Shown: piece after piece, positions 37,607 to 47,963 of the stretch
Position numbering within the stretch: the stretch's first letter is position 1
Layout of the letters: every line of letters begins with the position of its first letter
Source: Allofrancisella frigidaquae
Lineage (GTDB): Bacteria > Pseudomonadota > Gammaproteobacteria > Francisellales > Francisellaceae
NCBI RefSeq assembly: GCF_012222825.1
Contig: NZ_CP038017.1
Coordinates: 682,001 to 746,000 of the forward strand
Direction of reading: 5' to 3'
Length of the DNA: 64,000 bases
The notes under the pieces: generated by a model
Databases searched by the model: none
What the model was told of the DNA's origin: nothing
What the model saw: the letters and a program-made list of their open reading frames with translations, nothing else
Translations under genes and position numbers: made by a program

Positions 37607-39118
37607 TCACGAGAGAGAGCCTACACCACCCGCTCTAACTATCGCACGAGATATTTCTTGGCGACCATTGTAGCGAGCAATAAATAAAGGAGTAGCACCT
37701 GTATTTGTACCTTTGTTTACCTCAATTTCAGGATGTCTCAATAGCTCAATAACTATTTCTGTGTGGCCATTTCGGCAAGCAATATATAAAAAATCAGTAT
37801 TACAATGATATCCTTTGCTACAAATTTTTTTAAATAGCATCTCCTTATAACCACGATCATCATATATGTTGCCAGCATAAGTTGCTTTAATCTTTTTTAG
37901 AGAAACTTCAATAATCCTCATATATGCAGATTTTTCTAAATTGTTCTCTAATGACGGCATATTATTATTAAAATGTATTTCCGTTGGCTCATTCAGATTT
38001 TCTTCTCTTCGTAATATGTGTTTTTCATCTGCAATAAAATTATAAAGCTTATTTATATCTATTGTTCTTACTTTATCTCTAGTATATATTGCACGCTTCT
38101 TATGATTTTTCCATTTTAAATAGCTACTTATATATTTATTTAACTGGTTGCATATTTCCAATTTAATTTTATCAAGCTTTTTTTGAAATTTAATCCGACA
38201 AGCGTTTTCATAAGCATCAATTTTATCGACTCCTATAGTAGGGCTAATATAGATTGATAAATTTAAAGCTAGGAGGCTATTTTGTTCTACATTAAAATCA
38301 AAAGCTTCAAAAATACCGTTATTAACTAAACCATAAACATCAGTAAATGTTACGGCTTCAACTTGATTCCTATATAAATTATTAGCATCATACAATTTTA
38401 ATTTATAATGATTTGAAGAAGTAGGCTTAATACTAAATGCAACCATATGATCAATACTAGATACCTTAATATAAGCACGAAACTGATATTTAGCAAGCTT
38501 ATCAACTAATGGTTTTAAGAAACCACAATAATCCCATTTGTCTCCAATAAAAGGGTAATTGTATATTTCGATCAATGGAGAAACCTTTTGATAAGTAACA
38601 TTAGACCCTTGATCACCAAATATCCCTTGACTAACAACAGTTAATTCTTTATTTATAACAAATGGTGAAGTTTTTAATATATTTTGATTAAAATCTATAC
38701 CCTCACCATTAACTAAAGTATATTTAGCTTGATGGTAAGCAAGCAACCCATCTAAGAAAGCTCTTATTGAAATAACTAACTCATATATTTCTTTTTCTTG
38801 ACCTATACGATTAGTAATAACCTGTCCAGCTAATTTGCGTTTAGGTAGTTGTCTTTCATAATTATGTACAGCGTTAATAAGGTCAGTTAATCTGGTATAG
38901 GTAATGCCATCAAACTGCTTATTTATAGTGACACTTGTAAGTAACTCTAATCTTTTATAAAAAGTCTTAAGATCATCAGCTAAATATGCTTGACCCCACA
39001 TAGCAGCCATACCAAAACATAGTCCTTCTGGCAAACCTAGAGCGGTATAATAATTGCCCCAATGGCAATCTTCTGATATATCTTTTATATTTTTATATAG
39101 GTTAAAATATAGGTTCAT
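37607..39118 (-). CDS. Papain-like cysteine protease candidate with ankyrin repeats; effector candidate
   Basis: A 503-residue protein with no signal peptide. Near the N-terminus, PEGLCFGMAAMWGQ (C34) looks like the catalytic Cys block of C58/YopT-like or related papain-fold effectors. The later SIDHMVAFSIK (His) and KLKLYDANNLYR (Asp/Asn) blocks have the right order for a Cys-His-Asp triad. The last 75 or so residues carry ankyrin-type repeats (TDFLYIACRNGHTEIVIELLRH split, then GATPLFIARYNGRQEISRAI). The ATG at 39118 follows GGAG, which decides the start over one 66 bases upstream. A host-directed protease is a reasonable guess; the triad is inferred, not proven. Ends abruptly after the second ankyrin repeat, so the C-terminus may be shortened. 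Confidence 0.55.
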   Translation of the reverse strand: MNLYFNLYKNIKDISEDCHWGNYYTALGLPEGLCFGMAAMWGQAYLADDLKTFYKRLELLTSVTINKQFDGITYTRLTDLINAVHNYERQLPKRKLAGQVITNRIGQEKEIYELVISIRAFLDGLLAYHQAKYTLVNGEGIDFNQNILKTSPFVINKELTVVSQGIFGDQGSNVTYQKVSPLIEIYNYPFIGDKWDYCGFLKPLVDKLAKYQFRAYIKVSSIDHMVAFSIKPTSSNHYKLKLYDANNLYRNQVEAVTFTDVYGLVNNGIFEAFDFNVEQNSLLALNLSIYISPTIGVDKIDAYENACRIKFQKKLDKIKLEICNQLNKYISSYLKWKNHKKRAIYTRDKVRTIDINKLYNFIADEKHILRREENLNEPTEIHFNNNMPSLENNLEKSAYMRIIEVSLKKIKATYAGNIYDDRGYKEMLFKKICSKGYHCNTDFLYIACRNGHTEIVIELLRHPEIEVNKGTNTGATPLFIARYNGRQEISRAIVRAGGVGSLS

Positions 39119-39460
39119 TAAAAATATTCTCCAAAAATGTACGTCATTATATATTTGTTTAAAGTAAGTAAAAATTATTTCCAATATTTAATACTAATTT
39201 TAACATTTCTTTATTTAAAAAAAAATTTTTTAAATAAAGAAATAATAATATTTATATATTGTATATAAATGAAGCAAGTAATTTTGTTTATAATATTTAT
39301 TCTTTTTGAGTTATGACGTATTCACTAGATTTTCATAAGAAATTAAGGGACTGGTGTAAACTGGAATTAGATGGGTGGTAACAGCCCCATTAAAGAAATT
39401 TGAAAAAGATAATTCTTAAAAGGTTATGGAATGCTTCGCTGATAAATTACAATTTTTAAG
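39119..39460. other. Intergenic region with a mini-element remnant
   Basis: Very AT-rich, with no gene. It holds the promoter of the ankyrin-protein gene and the 42-base element at 39347-39388. Confidence 0.5.
39347..39388. mobile_element. Short MITE-derived remnant, 42 bp
   Basis: Contains CTGGAATTAGATGGGTGGTA (39361-39380), which matches, in opposite orientation, the right end of the MITE at 19423-19562. The ends GGGACTGG and CAGCCCC are MITE-like, and the element is flanked by the 5-base repeat ATTAA (39342-39346 and 39389-39393). It looks like an internally deleted copy. Confidence 0.5.
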
Positions 39461-40210
39461 TTAAAATTGACTATTAAAATCATCACCAACTATCTCCTTA
39501 ATTACAATACCAGCTATGGTTAACCCAAATAAAGATGGCATATAGCTAAGAGTGCCATTAGTTGCTCTAGATCGACCTTGTTGGTTTGGCTGAGGTTCTT
39601 TAGGAGGTAGTGGAGCTATACCTTTTTCAGTAGAGAATACAGTCTTTATACCTTTTTTAACTTTTTGTTTTTTTAGACGTGTTCTCATGGCACGAGCCAG
39701 AGCACAAACATCAGTTTTATAAACATCAGCAACCTTTATTTGCGTAGGGTCTGTTTTGCCCCCAGCACCCATGCTTGAGATCGTTTTTATTCCTAATTCA
39801 TGTGATGCTTTTACTAAATTAACTTTAGCATTTAGAGTATCTATTGCATCTATTACATAATCATATTTTTCAGCAGTAAGTAGACTATATGTATTTTCAG
39901 AATTAATAAAAGTCTGCATGGCGTTGACTTGACATTTAGGATTTATATCTAAAATTCTGTCATTCATAACCTCAACTTTAGGCTTACCAACTGTACTATG
40001 TAAAGCAATAAGTTGGCGATTGATATTAGATGGGTCTACTATATCCATATCAATTATTGTTAATTTTCCAACACCGGCTCTAGCGAGTGCTTCAATAACA
40101 AAAGATCCTACGCCACCACATCCTGCTACAAAGATATTTGCAGTTTCTAGTTTTTTTAAACCGTTCGAGTTAACTAATATTCCAGTTCTTTCTGTAATTG
40201 CTTGTATCAT
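39461..40210 (-). CDS. tcdA: tRNA threonylcarbamoyladenosine dehydratase TcdA
   Basis: A 249-residue E1-like enzyme (YgdL/CsdL; unrelated to clostridial toxin A) that converts t6A37 in tRNA to its cyclic form using ATP. Conserved features are the nucleotide-binding VAGCGGVGSFVIEALARAGVG, DMDIVDPSNINRQL with the Arg finger, YDYVIDAIDTLNAKV, and SSMGAGGKTDPTQI. Its start abuts the lipase stop upstream with two bases between, so the two are probably co-transcribed. Confidence 0.92.
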   Translation of the reverse strand: MIQAITERTGILVNSNGLKKLETANIFVAGCGGVGSFVIEALARAGVGKLTIIDMDIVDPSNINRQLIALHSTVGKPKVEVMNDRILDINPKCQVNAMQTFINSENTYSLLTAEKYDYVIDAIDTLNAKVNLVKASHELGIKTISSMGAGGKTDPTQIKVADVYKTDVCALARAMRTRLKKQKVKKGIKTVFSTEKGIAPLPPKEPQPNQQGRSRATNGTLSYMPSLFGLTIAGIVIKEIVGDDFNSQF

Positions 40211-40212
40211 AA

Positions 40213-41709
40213 TTATATGTAAACCTTATTTAAGTCATCTATATATTTGTATGCAAAAAGATTGGCATAAACCTCACCAGTTATGTGATCAACCTTACCC
40301 ATGCTTAAGGCATCAGGTAGCCAATCTATACTTTTGGTTACTATTTTATCATTATCTAGGACAAAGCCATCCACTATAGCGTTAGATTTTGCCATGAAAC
40401 TGTCGTAGTTAAGAGGCGTCACAATAGAATCTTCTTTTAAGCTAAATATGAAGATTGGTGTTCTAGTCCTGGTTCCAAAATCAACTATGTCAGCACTCTG
40501 TAATGTTTGTAAAAATTCACGGTCATGAAAAATTTTTTCACTTAACAGATTAAGCATGGAGTTATTGCCTGTTGGTATACTATAATGTGAAGCAGACTCT
40601 TGATTCGGAAATTTTTTATATAGAGAACTACTAAAAACAGCTTCAGCTAAGACTGTATTTGGTAGATCTTTTTGGTTAAATACATTTGCAAGTGTGTAGT
40701 GCTTACCATCTATATCACACTTAGATTGAGCAAATGTTGAACATTTCATGTTAAAAAATTCTTTGTCAATGTCTTTAATGTTAATAGTTTTATCAGTGTT
40801 ACTATAATTTAAATAGCTCATTAAAGTATTTGCTACTAATGCTGGTTTTAACATAGAGGTTATGATTTTACTATAGAGTTTGTATGCTTTTGAATCATTG
40901 TTATCTATCATAAAACGTAGGGTAGTACTACTGATATCATATGCACCACTTAAACCAACCGCAGCTCTATACCTGTATAACTTCTCAAGTTTGCTAACAC
41001 CATCGCAATTATATGTAGATTCTAAGCATTTTGCTGTCCAGATGGAATATGGGGCGCCTTCAGAGTAGCCAACAGAAAATAGATTTAACCTTTTTGTATT
41101 ACTTAGTTTGTATTTTTCCTTAATTACATTAGAGATATCATTAAGTAGATCTATAGCTGTATTTACAGTTTGCTGAGGGTATAGAACATATGGATGATAA
41201 TTTTTATAATCATCTCCTTGACCCATATAATCAGGAGCTACAACTATATAGCCATTAGCAGCGTAAAGAGCAGCATAAATAGTATTAAGCATTAAGCTAG
41301 TTTTATTATTTTTATCTAAATTTGATGGAACTCCACTATTATCAAATACAGTAGGGTGATAGTATAGAACCACACCTTTCGGTTTTTCTGTATCTGGTAG
41401 TATGAGTAATCCAGAAACTTTAGAAGTAATTTTTCCACTAGCTGGAAAGGTATTTGTAGTTTTATACGAAATTTTATTAAGCTGAAGACTTTTTATATCT
41501 TGCGAGTTAAGATGATCTATATCCACATCTAATTCCTGCATATTTTTTATATTTTTGTCACAATCTTGTTTAGATAAATCTTTATTGCAGAAATATTTTG
41601 TTTTATAAGTGTTACTTACATCATCAACTTTCCAAACTTCAGACTTAACTATTTCAGAGTATCCAAAAGAGGATACTAAACTTAAAAAAAGTACTATTTT
41701 TTTATTCAT
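40213..41709 (-). CDS. Secreted alpha/beta hydrolase (lipase/esterase)
   Basis: A 498-residue protein with a signal peptide (MNKKIVLFLSLVSSFGYS). It has an alpha/beta-hydrolase fold: oxyanion region LYYHPTVFDN, APDYMGQGDD, nucleophile elbow FSVGYSEGAP (Ser), the acid near IFSLKEDSIVT, and the C-terminal His in VDHITGEVYA. It is closest in type to secretory lipases that act on esters or triglycerides. Four N-terminal cysteines may form disulfides. It is followed by tcdA in the same direction. Confidence 0.78.
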   Translation of the reverse strand: MNKKIVLFLSLVSSFGYSEIVKSEVWKVDDVSNTYKTKYFCNKDLSKQDCDKNIKNMQELDVDIDHLNSQDIKSLQLNKISYKTTNTFPASGKITSKVSGLLILPDTEKPKGVVLYYHPTVFDNSGVPSNLDKNNKTSLMLNTIYAALYAANGYIVVAPDYMGQGDDYKNYHPYVLYPQQTVNTAIDLLNDISNVIKEKYKLSNTKRLNLFSVGYSEGAPYSIWTAKCLESTYNCDGVSKLEKLYRYRAAVGLSGAYDISSTTLRFMIDNNDSKAYKLYSKIITSMLKPALVANTLMSYLNYSNTDKTINIKDIDKEFFNMKCSTFAQSKCDIDGKHYTLANVFNQKDLPNTVLAEAVFSSSLYKKFPNQESASHYSIPTGNNSMLNLLSEKIFHDREFLQTLQSADIVDFGTRTRTPIFIFSLKEDSIVTPLNYDSFMAKSNAIVDGFVLDNDKIVTKSIDWLPDALSMGKVDHITGEVYANLFAYKYIDDLNKVYI

Positions 41710-41796
41710 ATTAAGTTAGTTATCGATCATATTATATGGTCTACATTTTAGCAGTAAGTTTTAAAGAAATCTTTAAGTATATTAGAGTAAATAAAG

Positions 41797-41825
41797 TTGA
41801 CATAAGAATAATTAATAAGCAAAAT
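41797..41825 (+). promoter_or_regulatory. Likely promoter of the peroxiredoxin gene
   Basis: TTGACA at 41797-41802 matches the sigma-70 -35 consensus. It is followed after 17 bases by CAAAAT (41820-41825), a weaker -10. Confidence 0.4.
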
Positions 41826-41887
41826 TATTAGCGTTAAATCAACAACCTTTTAAAATAAACATAAACCAATAAATGGAGAATGTAATT

Positions 41888-42487
41888 ATGGTATTAGTAG
41901 GCAAAAAAGCACCAGTTTTTAACGCACCAGCAGTATTAGGAAATGGTGAGATTGTAGACAACTATGATTTTGCAAAAGCGATCCAAGGTAAATATGCTGT
42001 AGTGGTATTTTATCCTTTGGATTTTACATTTGTTTGCCCATCTGAGTTAATAGCTTTAGATAAGAGAACAGCTAAACTAAAAGAGCTAGGTGTGGAAGTT
42101 GTTTCTGTATCTATAGACTCTCATTTTACGCATAATGCTTGGAGAAACACACCAATCAATGAGGGTGGTATTGGACCAGTCAGTTATACTATGGTTGCTG
42201 ATATTAATCAAAAAATTGTAAAAGATTATGATGTTCAAGCTGAAGGTGGTATGGCTTTTAGAGGTACTTTCTTGATTGATAAACAAGGTGTAGTACGTCA
42301 TCAAGTTGTTAATGACCTTCCATTAGGTAGAAATATGGATGAGGTTATAAGAATGGTTGAAGCTTTGCAATTTCATGAGCAATATGGTGAAGTATGTCCA
42401 GCTGGTTGGAATAAGGGCGACCAAGGCATGAAGGCTTCTCCAAAAGGTGTTGCTGAATACTTAGTAGACCATGTTGATGATCTATAG
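41888..42487 (+). CDS. Typical 2-Cys peroxiredoxin (AhpC/Prx1 type)
   Basis: A 199-residue thiol peroxidase that reduces hydrogen peroxide, organic peroxides and peroxynitrite. The peroxidatic Cys is in YPLDFTFVCPSELIAL and the resolving Cys in GEVCPAGWNKGDQGMK; both are present. The ATG at 41888 follows GGAGAATG; an ATG 15 bases upstream overlaps that ribosome site. A promoter with a perfect -35 lies upstream. It is probably a major peroxide-defence protein. Confidence 0.93.
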   Translation: MVLVGKKAPVFNAPAVLGNGEIVDNYDFAKAIQGKYAVVVFYPLDFTFVCPSELIALDKRTAKLKELGVEVVSVSIDSHFTHNAWRNTPINEGGIGPVSYTMVADINQKIVKDYDVQAEGGMAFRGTFLIDKQGVVRHQVVNDLPLGRNMDEVIRMVEALQFHEQYGEVCPAGWNKGDQGMKASPKGVAEYLVDHVDDL

Positions 42488-42580
42488 TCTAAATATTTAT
42501 TCTATTTTTTTATAAAAAATTTATTTATATTTGTATTTCTAAATAATAAAATGCTGAAAATATTCTAGTAAGCTGTATAG

Positions 42581-43942
42581 ATGAAAAAATTATTTTTAAT
42601 TATAGGTATGCTAGTATTTAGCAGCCTTGTTTATGCAGCTAATAATCCTTCTGATAATAATCAAAAATCGCAACTTACAGAAGATCAGTCATCAATCGAA
42701 AATAAATCTGTAATAGATGTAATCGAGCAGCAAGAGGGAGAAGCCTTTGTTCCAACTACTAGTGTTGATATAGGTAAAACTATATTAGATTACACACGCC
42801 TTAATACGATCAAGCTCCCATATTATCAAGCTATAGATAATAATGTAATATTTTCACAAGCAATGATGAATACTCAGCAAGAAACTGCTGATCCTTTGTT
42901 TATAATGCTATCTCGCCAAAATGGTCTTTTAAAAGATGATTATCTTTATGCTGGGGGAACAGCTTCATTTTTACCTATGTGGGGTAGAAATAACACTAGC
43001 AATCAAAATTCAACTTCTATAAATAATTATAATTTTGAGTATTATATGTTAAGTACTCTAGGTGATTGGACTTCTGTTTTTGCGTCTGTAAACATTTATA
43101 CTGATAATGGTGATTGGAATGTAAATCCTGGTGGCATTTATTTTCTTTTAGGAGATTTAAAGCGTTTACCAGTATTTACATATGCTGCACTTTCTACGGT
43201 TAATTTTGGTAATTTTGATGAAACTACTAACTTTATACCAACACTTACTAGGATATACTTTATGCAGTCTGGTGGTAATGTGAACTTATCGTATAATAAT
43301 GATGGTTTGCAGGCAAACGTAGTGTTTTTAGCGCCTTCTCAGAATCAATTTTTGCAAGTTGCAAATGCCTATAATGGTAATGCAAAACTTGGTTTTTCTG
43401 TAAATATGAAATATACATATGACTTAAATACAGTAGGTGATTACTGGTATTTTGGCTCAGCTTACTCAAATGTCTCAGGTTTTACAAATAAAAGCAACGA
43501 CAACATTGGGGTTGTAGATTTTAATTTTGGAATTAGTGTTAGTGACTTAGAATTTATGAGTGAATTTATTTTTACCGATAAAGGAGTAGATAAAACTACT
43601 GATGTTTCTGGATCTTTTAACTTAAAAGAAGTATTTTATACCTCATTATTTCCAAATTTAAATACAAATAACTTTTTATCATCTGGTGGACAAGTATATT
43701 CATGGTCATCACAGTTAAATTACACTACAAGATTTTACAATAAAGACCTAGTACCATATGTCAGTTATTCTCAACTACAGCAATCTAGTACTAACTATGC
43801 AGTTATTATAGATACAGGATTTAGATATAATACCTTTGCAGATGCTTGGCTTGGTTTTAGTTATAGTTATATTAATGCCCAAGCAAATAAGTCTTTTCAA
43901 CAAGATAACTTACTCTCACTGTATTTAAGGATTTTTATATAA
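42581..43942 (+). CDS. Outer-membrane protein, Francisella DUF3573-like
   Basis: A 453-residue protein with a signal peptide (MKKLFLIIGMLVFSSLVYA). The mature protein begins with a Gln/Ser-rich acidic segment, then YAGGTASFLPMWGRNN and many alternating hydrophobic stretches ending in aromatic residues, as expected for a beta-barrel. The end LLSLYLRIFI has a C-terminal hydrophobic pattern that suits outer-membrane assembly. I recall this as the DUF3573 family found mainly in Francisella; the function is unknown. Confidence 0.7.
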   Translation: MKKLFLIIGMLVFSSLVYAANNPSDNNQKSQLTEDQSSIENKSVIDVIEQQEGEAFVPTTSVDIGKTILDYTRLNTIKLPYYQAIDNNVIFSQAMMNTQQETADPLFIMLSRQNGLLKDDYLYAGGTASFLPMWGRNNTSNQNSTSINNYNFEYYMLSTLGDWTSVFASVNIYTDNGDWNVNPGGIYFLLGDLKRLPVFTYAALSTVNFGNFDETTNFIPTLTRIYFMQSGGNVNLSYNNDGLQANVVFLAPSQNQFLQVANAYNGNAKLGFSVNMKYTYDLNTVGDYWYFGSAYSNVSGFTNKSNDNIGVVDFNFGISVSDLEFMSEFIFTDKGVDKTTDVSGSFNLKEVFYTSLFPNLNTNNFLSSGGQVYSWSSQLNYTTRFYNKDLVPYVSYSQLQQSSTNYAVIIDTGFRYNTFADAWLGFSYSYINAQANKSFQQDNLLSLYLRIFI

Positions 43943-44003
43943 AAAGATATAGTTGCTTTTGTGTTAGAATAGTTTTTATGTAAATTATTAAGGTTGTAAA
44001 AAT

Positions 44004-44342
44004 ATGCAAGATTTACCGCAATGTCCTAAATGTCAGTCACAGTACGTTTATCAAAATAACGATCTATTAATTTGTCCAGAGTGTGGTCATGAGTGGAAGT
44101 TGGATGAAGTTAAAAATGAGGATGATAAACTTATAGTCAAAGATTCAAATGGTAATTTATTACAAGATGGTGATACTGTTACAGTTATTAAAGACCTTAA
44201 GCTAAAAGGTTCTTCGCAAGTTATAAAAGTTGGTACAAAAGTCAAAGGTATCCGCTTAGTTGAGGGTGATCATGATATTGATTGTAAAGTTGAGGGTATT
44301 GGAGCTATGAAACTAAAATCACAGTTTGTTAAGAAATTGTAA
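44004..44342 (+). CDS. yjdM: YjdM (PhnA) family zinc-ribbon protein
   Basis: A 112-residue protein with an N-terminal zinc ribbon (CPKCQSQY...CPECGHEW) and the C-terminal PhnA domain ([27 protein letters not shown] split). It is historically called an alkylphosphonate protein but is not needed for phosphonate breakdown; its role is unclear. Its end overlaps the end of the convergent 881-residue gene by 14 bases. Confidence 0.9.
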   Translation: MQDLPQCPKCQSQYVYQNNDLLICPECGHEWKLDEVKNEDDKLIVKDSNGNLLQDGDTVTVIKDLKLKGSSQVIKVGTKVKGIRLVEGDHDIDCKVEGIGAMKLKSQFVKKL

Positions 44343-46974
44343 ATTTATTTTTTATATTACACATATAATTATCGAAAATGTATCGATATAATTCTTTGGT
44401 ATTTGCTTTGAACTCCCGCCAAAATCCATTATATTTCCTATTGTGTGTTAATGGATGTTTCTTGGTGGAAGCCCCGTATGGTATTGATGATCCTAACAGT
44501 ATCCATGGAACAAATTTATTATTTTTTGTTTTAAAATGTTTTTGGAAGGTTGCTACTGGTCCTTCTTCTTCACATTCATCTATCCATGATGCGATGTTTA
44601 GTAATCTATTGATGCCAGTTGTTCCTGGATTTTCATCATAGTCTCTTTGAAATTCTATTCCTACTGTTGGAACACAAAAATAGGCCATGTATTCCATCAT
44701 GCCAGTTCTAACACCAGTTTGTACTACACCTTTTGTTTTATTTTGCAGTTCTAGGATAAAATACGCTTGTTTGCACATGGTTGAACCGTCTTTATCATTT
44801 TTAAAAGGTTCTTTGTTCCATATTTGTGTAGCATCAATTACTTTATCTGAGAATTTATATTTGGTTTCTTCGCTTGGAAAGCCCATATGGTGATAAATTG
44901 GATCTCCCATAAAGACGATATTATAAGTGTCTGACAAGCCCTCATAAAAATCTTTTAATTCTTTACACATCATATGGTGTAAATTCTTTTTACCGGTCTT
45001 GTTATCACGTCCTTGCGCGGAGGTGTCACACAGATCAAACAAGTTCACGTCATCTGTGATTTTTTTCTTTTGGTATTCCGTATTTCGGAATAGTGTTAAT
45101 TCTTCCCGATTCATGCCTCGGCTGATTACCACCAAAGTCCCTTTGTTTTGAATTAGCTGATTTTGTTGTAATAATGTGTCGATATATTTTGAAATAGCAG
45201 TTCTTGCGGTATCAGTTAAACTTGCCTTCAGCTTATCAGTCATGATATCTTTCATATATTTTGCACCATTTTTGTCAATACTCTTTTTTATCATCTCATG
45301 AGCTTCCCCTACAGTTCTGGTAATACGTCTATTGTGCACACTAGAATATTTTTCTATTTGTTCTAGTGCAAGGTCAGTGCTCGTTATATGTGATGATGAA
45401 TTTTGGGGTATATCGTTATGAAATTTGTTCTGAAATTGATGATTTGATAATTGTTGGTAATAATATGTATGTTTTTCATTTTCCCCTTTTTTTGAGACAA
45501 TGATAGTGGCATAGTCACCAAAGTTACAGTCATCCCAGTCTGATTTAAATGACTTGATACGGTTTGCTATTTCTTCTTTAGATTCTTGTTCATACTGGTG
45601 TAGTTTTTCACTCACTATTTGAATATCATTTTCGAGCGAAACTAAATTTTCTTCTTCACGATGGACAGTACTAAAGGTTTTTTCGTTCATGTGATTGTCA
45701 TAAAATTCTTGTTTAAGTTTTTCTTCCAATGTTTTATATGTTTTTTTCTGACTATTTATCTTTTTTTCAAGATCTGTTTTTTGTTTTTTATGAGAATCGA
45801 TTTCTCTTTTGTTTGAATATTCTTCATCAGAAGATTTATGGGACCCTCCGATGAACACTGTGAAACGTGAGTTTGCCCCGTTTCTATATAATTTGGGAAA
45901 AGCTGATTTTGCAAAGCCCATCCAAAAAGAGAGATAACCGCTCAATTTGCTGTATGAATTGTAATCACTGATCATTATTAAATCCACATTAGGGTCCAGG
46001 ATCATACAGGTATTCACCGCATATCTATCTCCACTTGTATCGATATGCATTACTATAGCTTCACGATTGTATTTGGTATAACGCTGCATACCTTTATACA
46101 TAGTTACGGATTGTTGCCAGGTATGTTCGAATTGAGGTAATATGCCTAAGCTATACACCAATTTTTGTGCTAATAAATTAGTTTTTTTAGGTAAGATTCT
46201 CAATGTTAAACTAGATGATGCTATATATTTGAAGCAAGATTCAAGCATCCGTGCATAAAAAACACATTTTATGGGTTTTATAGGATCTAAGAGTTTTAAG
46301 GGATTTAAAAGCTTAAAATCATCTAAAGATCCAGATTGGTGATAATGATGTATTTCATCTAAATACATAGAATTGATAGCCTTGATGTTTTTACAAACAT
46401 GGGCAGGTAACTGTACAGTTTCAAATTCAAACTCCGGAAGTTTAAACCGTATTATAAGGAGTTCTATAATTAAAATTCCTTTTTGTTTAAACTTCCAGTC
46501 TGTTAATTTTCTAAGAAATTCATTGTATGAACGCAAATTATGGTACTTACTTGAAAATAAAAAATCACGAATTAAGTCAAGTGTTACCAACACATAGCTG
46601 AAGTAAGATTCAAGTATACGTATATAATGAATATATATTTGAGGGTATTTTTCGAAGTTTTGATTTTCAGGACTCAAGCCAAAGAAACATTTATTTTTTT
46701 CTTGTAAAAAAAGGGTACAGATCGTATTAATATTTTGATAAACACCGTCAGATGCTACTGTTCTAAGTTGTTCTATTCCAGGTTGTACATTTTTTAGAGA
46801 TATTAACTGATCTTGCAAGGTTTTAAGTGCAATATCCAGCGATTCAATCGACAGTTGAGGGCCATTAAGTTCTAAGATATTTTTGATGTGTAAACTTATT
46901 TTTTTAGATAATGGAAGCTCGTCGAAGTCAAACATAGAAACAACTTGTGTTTTGATTTCATCTATTTCATTCAT
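44329..46974 (-). CDS. Large orphan protein with a coiled coil and possible GT-B-like C-terminal domain
   Basis: An 881-residue protein with no signal peptide. A helical N-terminal half is followed by a long charged coiled coil (about 388-470), then a C-terminal alpha/beta domain. In that domain, [25 protein letters not shown] and [26 protein letters not shown] look like the second Rossmann half of GT-B glycosyltransferases, where a conserved G-x-R-x-G...E-x-xA-x-x-x-x-P-T turn binds the nucleotide sugar. I cannot assign a family. Base composition seems less AT-rich than its neighbours, hinting at recent transfer. It could be an effector or a surface-sugar enzyme. It overlaps yjdM by 14 bases, tail to tail. 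Confidence 0.5.
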   Translation of the reverse strand: MNEIDEIKTQVVSMFDFDELPLSKKISLHIKNILELNGPQLSIESLDIALKTLQDQLISLKNVQPGIEQLRTVASDGVYQNINTICTLFLQEKNKCFFGLSPENQNFEKYPQIYIHYIRILESYFSYVLVTLDLIRDFLFSSKYHNLRSYNEFLRKLTDWKFKQKGILIIELLIIRFKLPEFEFETVQLPAHVCKNIKAINSMYLDEIHHYHQSGSLDDFKLLNPLKLLDPIKPIKCVFYARMLESCFKYIASSSLTLRILPKKTNLLAQKLVYSLGILPQFEHTWQQSVTMYKGMQRYTKYNREAIVMHIDTSGDRYAVNTCMILDPNVDLIMISDYNSYSKLSGYLSFWMGFAKSAFPKLYRNGANSRFTVFIGGSHKSSDEEYSNKREIDSHKKQKTDLEKKINSQKKTYKTLEEKLKQEFYDNHMNEKTFSTVHREEENLVSLENDIQIVSEKLHQYEQESKEEIANRIKSFKSDWDDCNFGDYATIIVSKKGENEKHTYYYQQLSNHQFQNKFHNDIPQNSSSHITSTDLALEQIEKYSSVHNRRITRTVGEAHEMIKKSIDKNGAKYMKDIMTDKLKASLTDTARTAISKYIDTLLQQNQLIQNKGTLVVISRGMNREELTLFRNTEYQKKKITDDVNLFDLCDTSAQGRDNKTGKKNLHHMMCKELKDFYEGLSDTYNIVFMGDPIYHHMGFPSEETKYKFSDKVIDATQIWNKEPFKNDKDGSTMCKQAYFILELQNKTKGVVQTGVRTGMMEYMAYFCVPTVGIEFQRDYDENPGTTGINRLLNIASWIDECEEEGPVATFQKHFKTKNNKFVPWILLGSSIPYGASTKKHPLTHNRKYNGFWREFKANTKELYRYIFDNYMCNIKNKFTIS

Positions 46975-47276
46975 AATATTTCCCCGTTAAGTTGCTATTT
47001 AATTAATAAATTATTTATTACGTTGGAATAATACAAAAAATAAATATTTAAAATAATATTTTAATTTGATTGTTCTTATTAAATATAAACAGGATCTAAT
47101 TTCTATATGTAGTTATGTATGTGCTAAGAATAGAGGTCCCTTGGAGAGATTCATGTCAAGTCAGGAGATGTGTAAAATAGTGATGTGGTTTTAGTTCTGT
47201 ATTTTTTGAACTAATAGTACATTTATAGCTATCTGTTGATATAATTTCATTATAGTTATATTTTTGTTGTTATCAA
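46975..47276. other. Divergent intergenic region
   Basis: About 300 AT-rich bases between the 881-residue gene (minus) and dnaQ (plus). No gene or clear regulatory site is visible. A short match to the IS transposase end (47145-47156) is too small to call. Confidence 0.45.
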
Positions 47277-47963
47277 ATGTCTAGACAAATCTTTATAGAT
47301 ACTGAAACTACTGGTTTTGATTTTAAAATTGGTAATAGGATTGTTGAGTTTGGAGCTGTAGAAGTTATTGATAGGAAGATAACTGGCAATACTTTACACT
47401 TTTATTGTAATCCAAATTTTGAAGTTGAAGCAGGAGCATTAGCGATACACGGTTTAACAAATGAATTTTTAGCAGATAAGCCAACTTTTGATGAAAAAGT
47501 TGATGATATGATAGGGTTTCTTAGAGATGCTGAAATTATAATCCACAATGCAGCTTTTGACGTACCATTTATTAATTGGGAGCTTAATTTATTAAAAAAC
47601 AACAAGTATGGAAAACTTGAGGATCATGTTGCTAACATTGTAGATAGCTTAGAAGTTGCTAGGAAAAAACATCCTCTACAAAAAAATAATCTAGATGCCT
47701 TATGTAAACGTTATGCTATTAGAAATGATCATAGAACATTTCATGGAGCTTTATTAGATAGTGAGCTCTTAGCAGATGTGTACCTTGCTATGACAGGAGG
47801 GCAAACTAAACTGTCATTACAAACTTCTAAATCTGCAACTAAAGATAGTGCAGATATAGATTTTGAAAGACTAAATTTACGTCAAGCAAGTGTTAGTAAT
47901 CTTGCAGAACATGATAAATATCTTCAGGGAATACTCAAACTAGAAGAAGAAATTAGATGGTAA
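47277..47963 (+). CDS. dnaQ: DNA polymerase III epsilon subunit (3'-5' proofreading exonuclease)
   Basis: A 228-residue DEDDh exonuclease that proofreads for the replicative polymerase. Exo I is FIDTETTGFD, Exo II lies in IIHNAAFDVPFI, and Exo III in RTFHGALLDSELLADVYLAM. The C-terminal tail (about 185-228) should bind the alpha subunit. It overlaps the VanY-type gene by seven bases, so the two are translationally coupled. Confidence 0.93.
   Translation: MSRQIFIDTETTGFDFKIGNRIVEFGAVEVIDRKITGNTLHFYCNPNFEVEAGALAIHGLTNEFLADKPTFDEKVDDMIGFLRDAEIIIHNAAFDVPFINWELNLLKNNKYGKLEDHVANIVDSLEVARKKHPLQKNNLDALCKRYAIRNDHRTFHGALLDSELLADVYLAMTGGQTKLSLQTSKSATKDSADIDFERLNLRQASVSNLAEHDKYLQGILKLEEEIRW

Noticed and set aside
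47145..47156. AGAGATTCATGT, identical to the 3' end of the IS256 transposase gene
   Set aside because: Only 12 bases and no inverted-repeat sequence nearby; chance in AT-rich DNA is likely.
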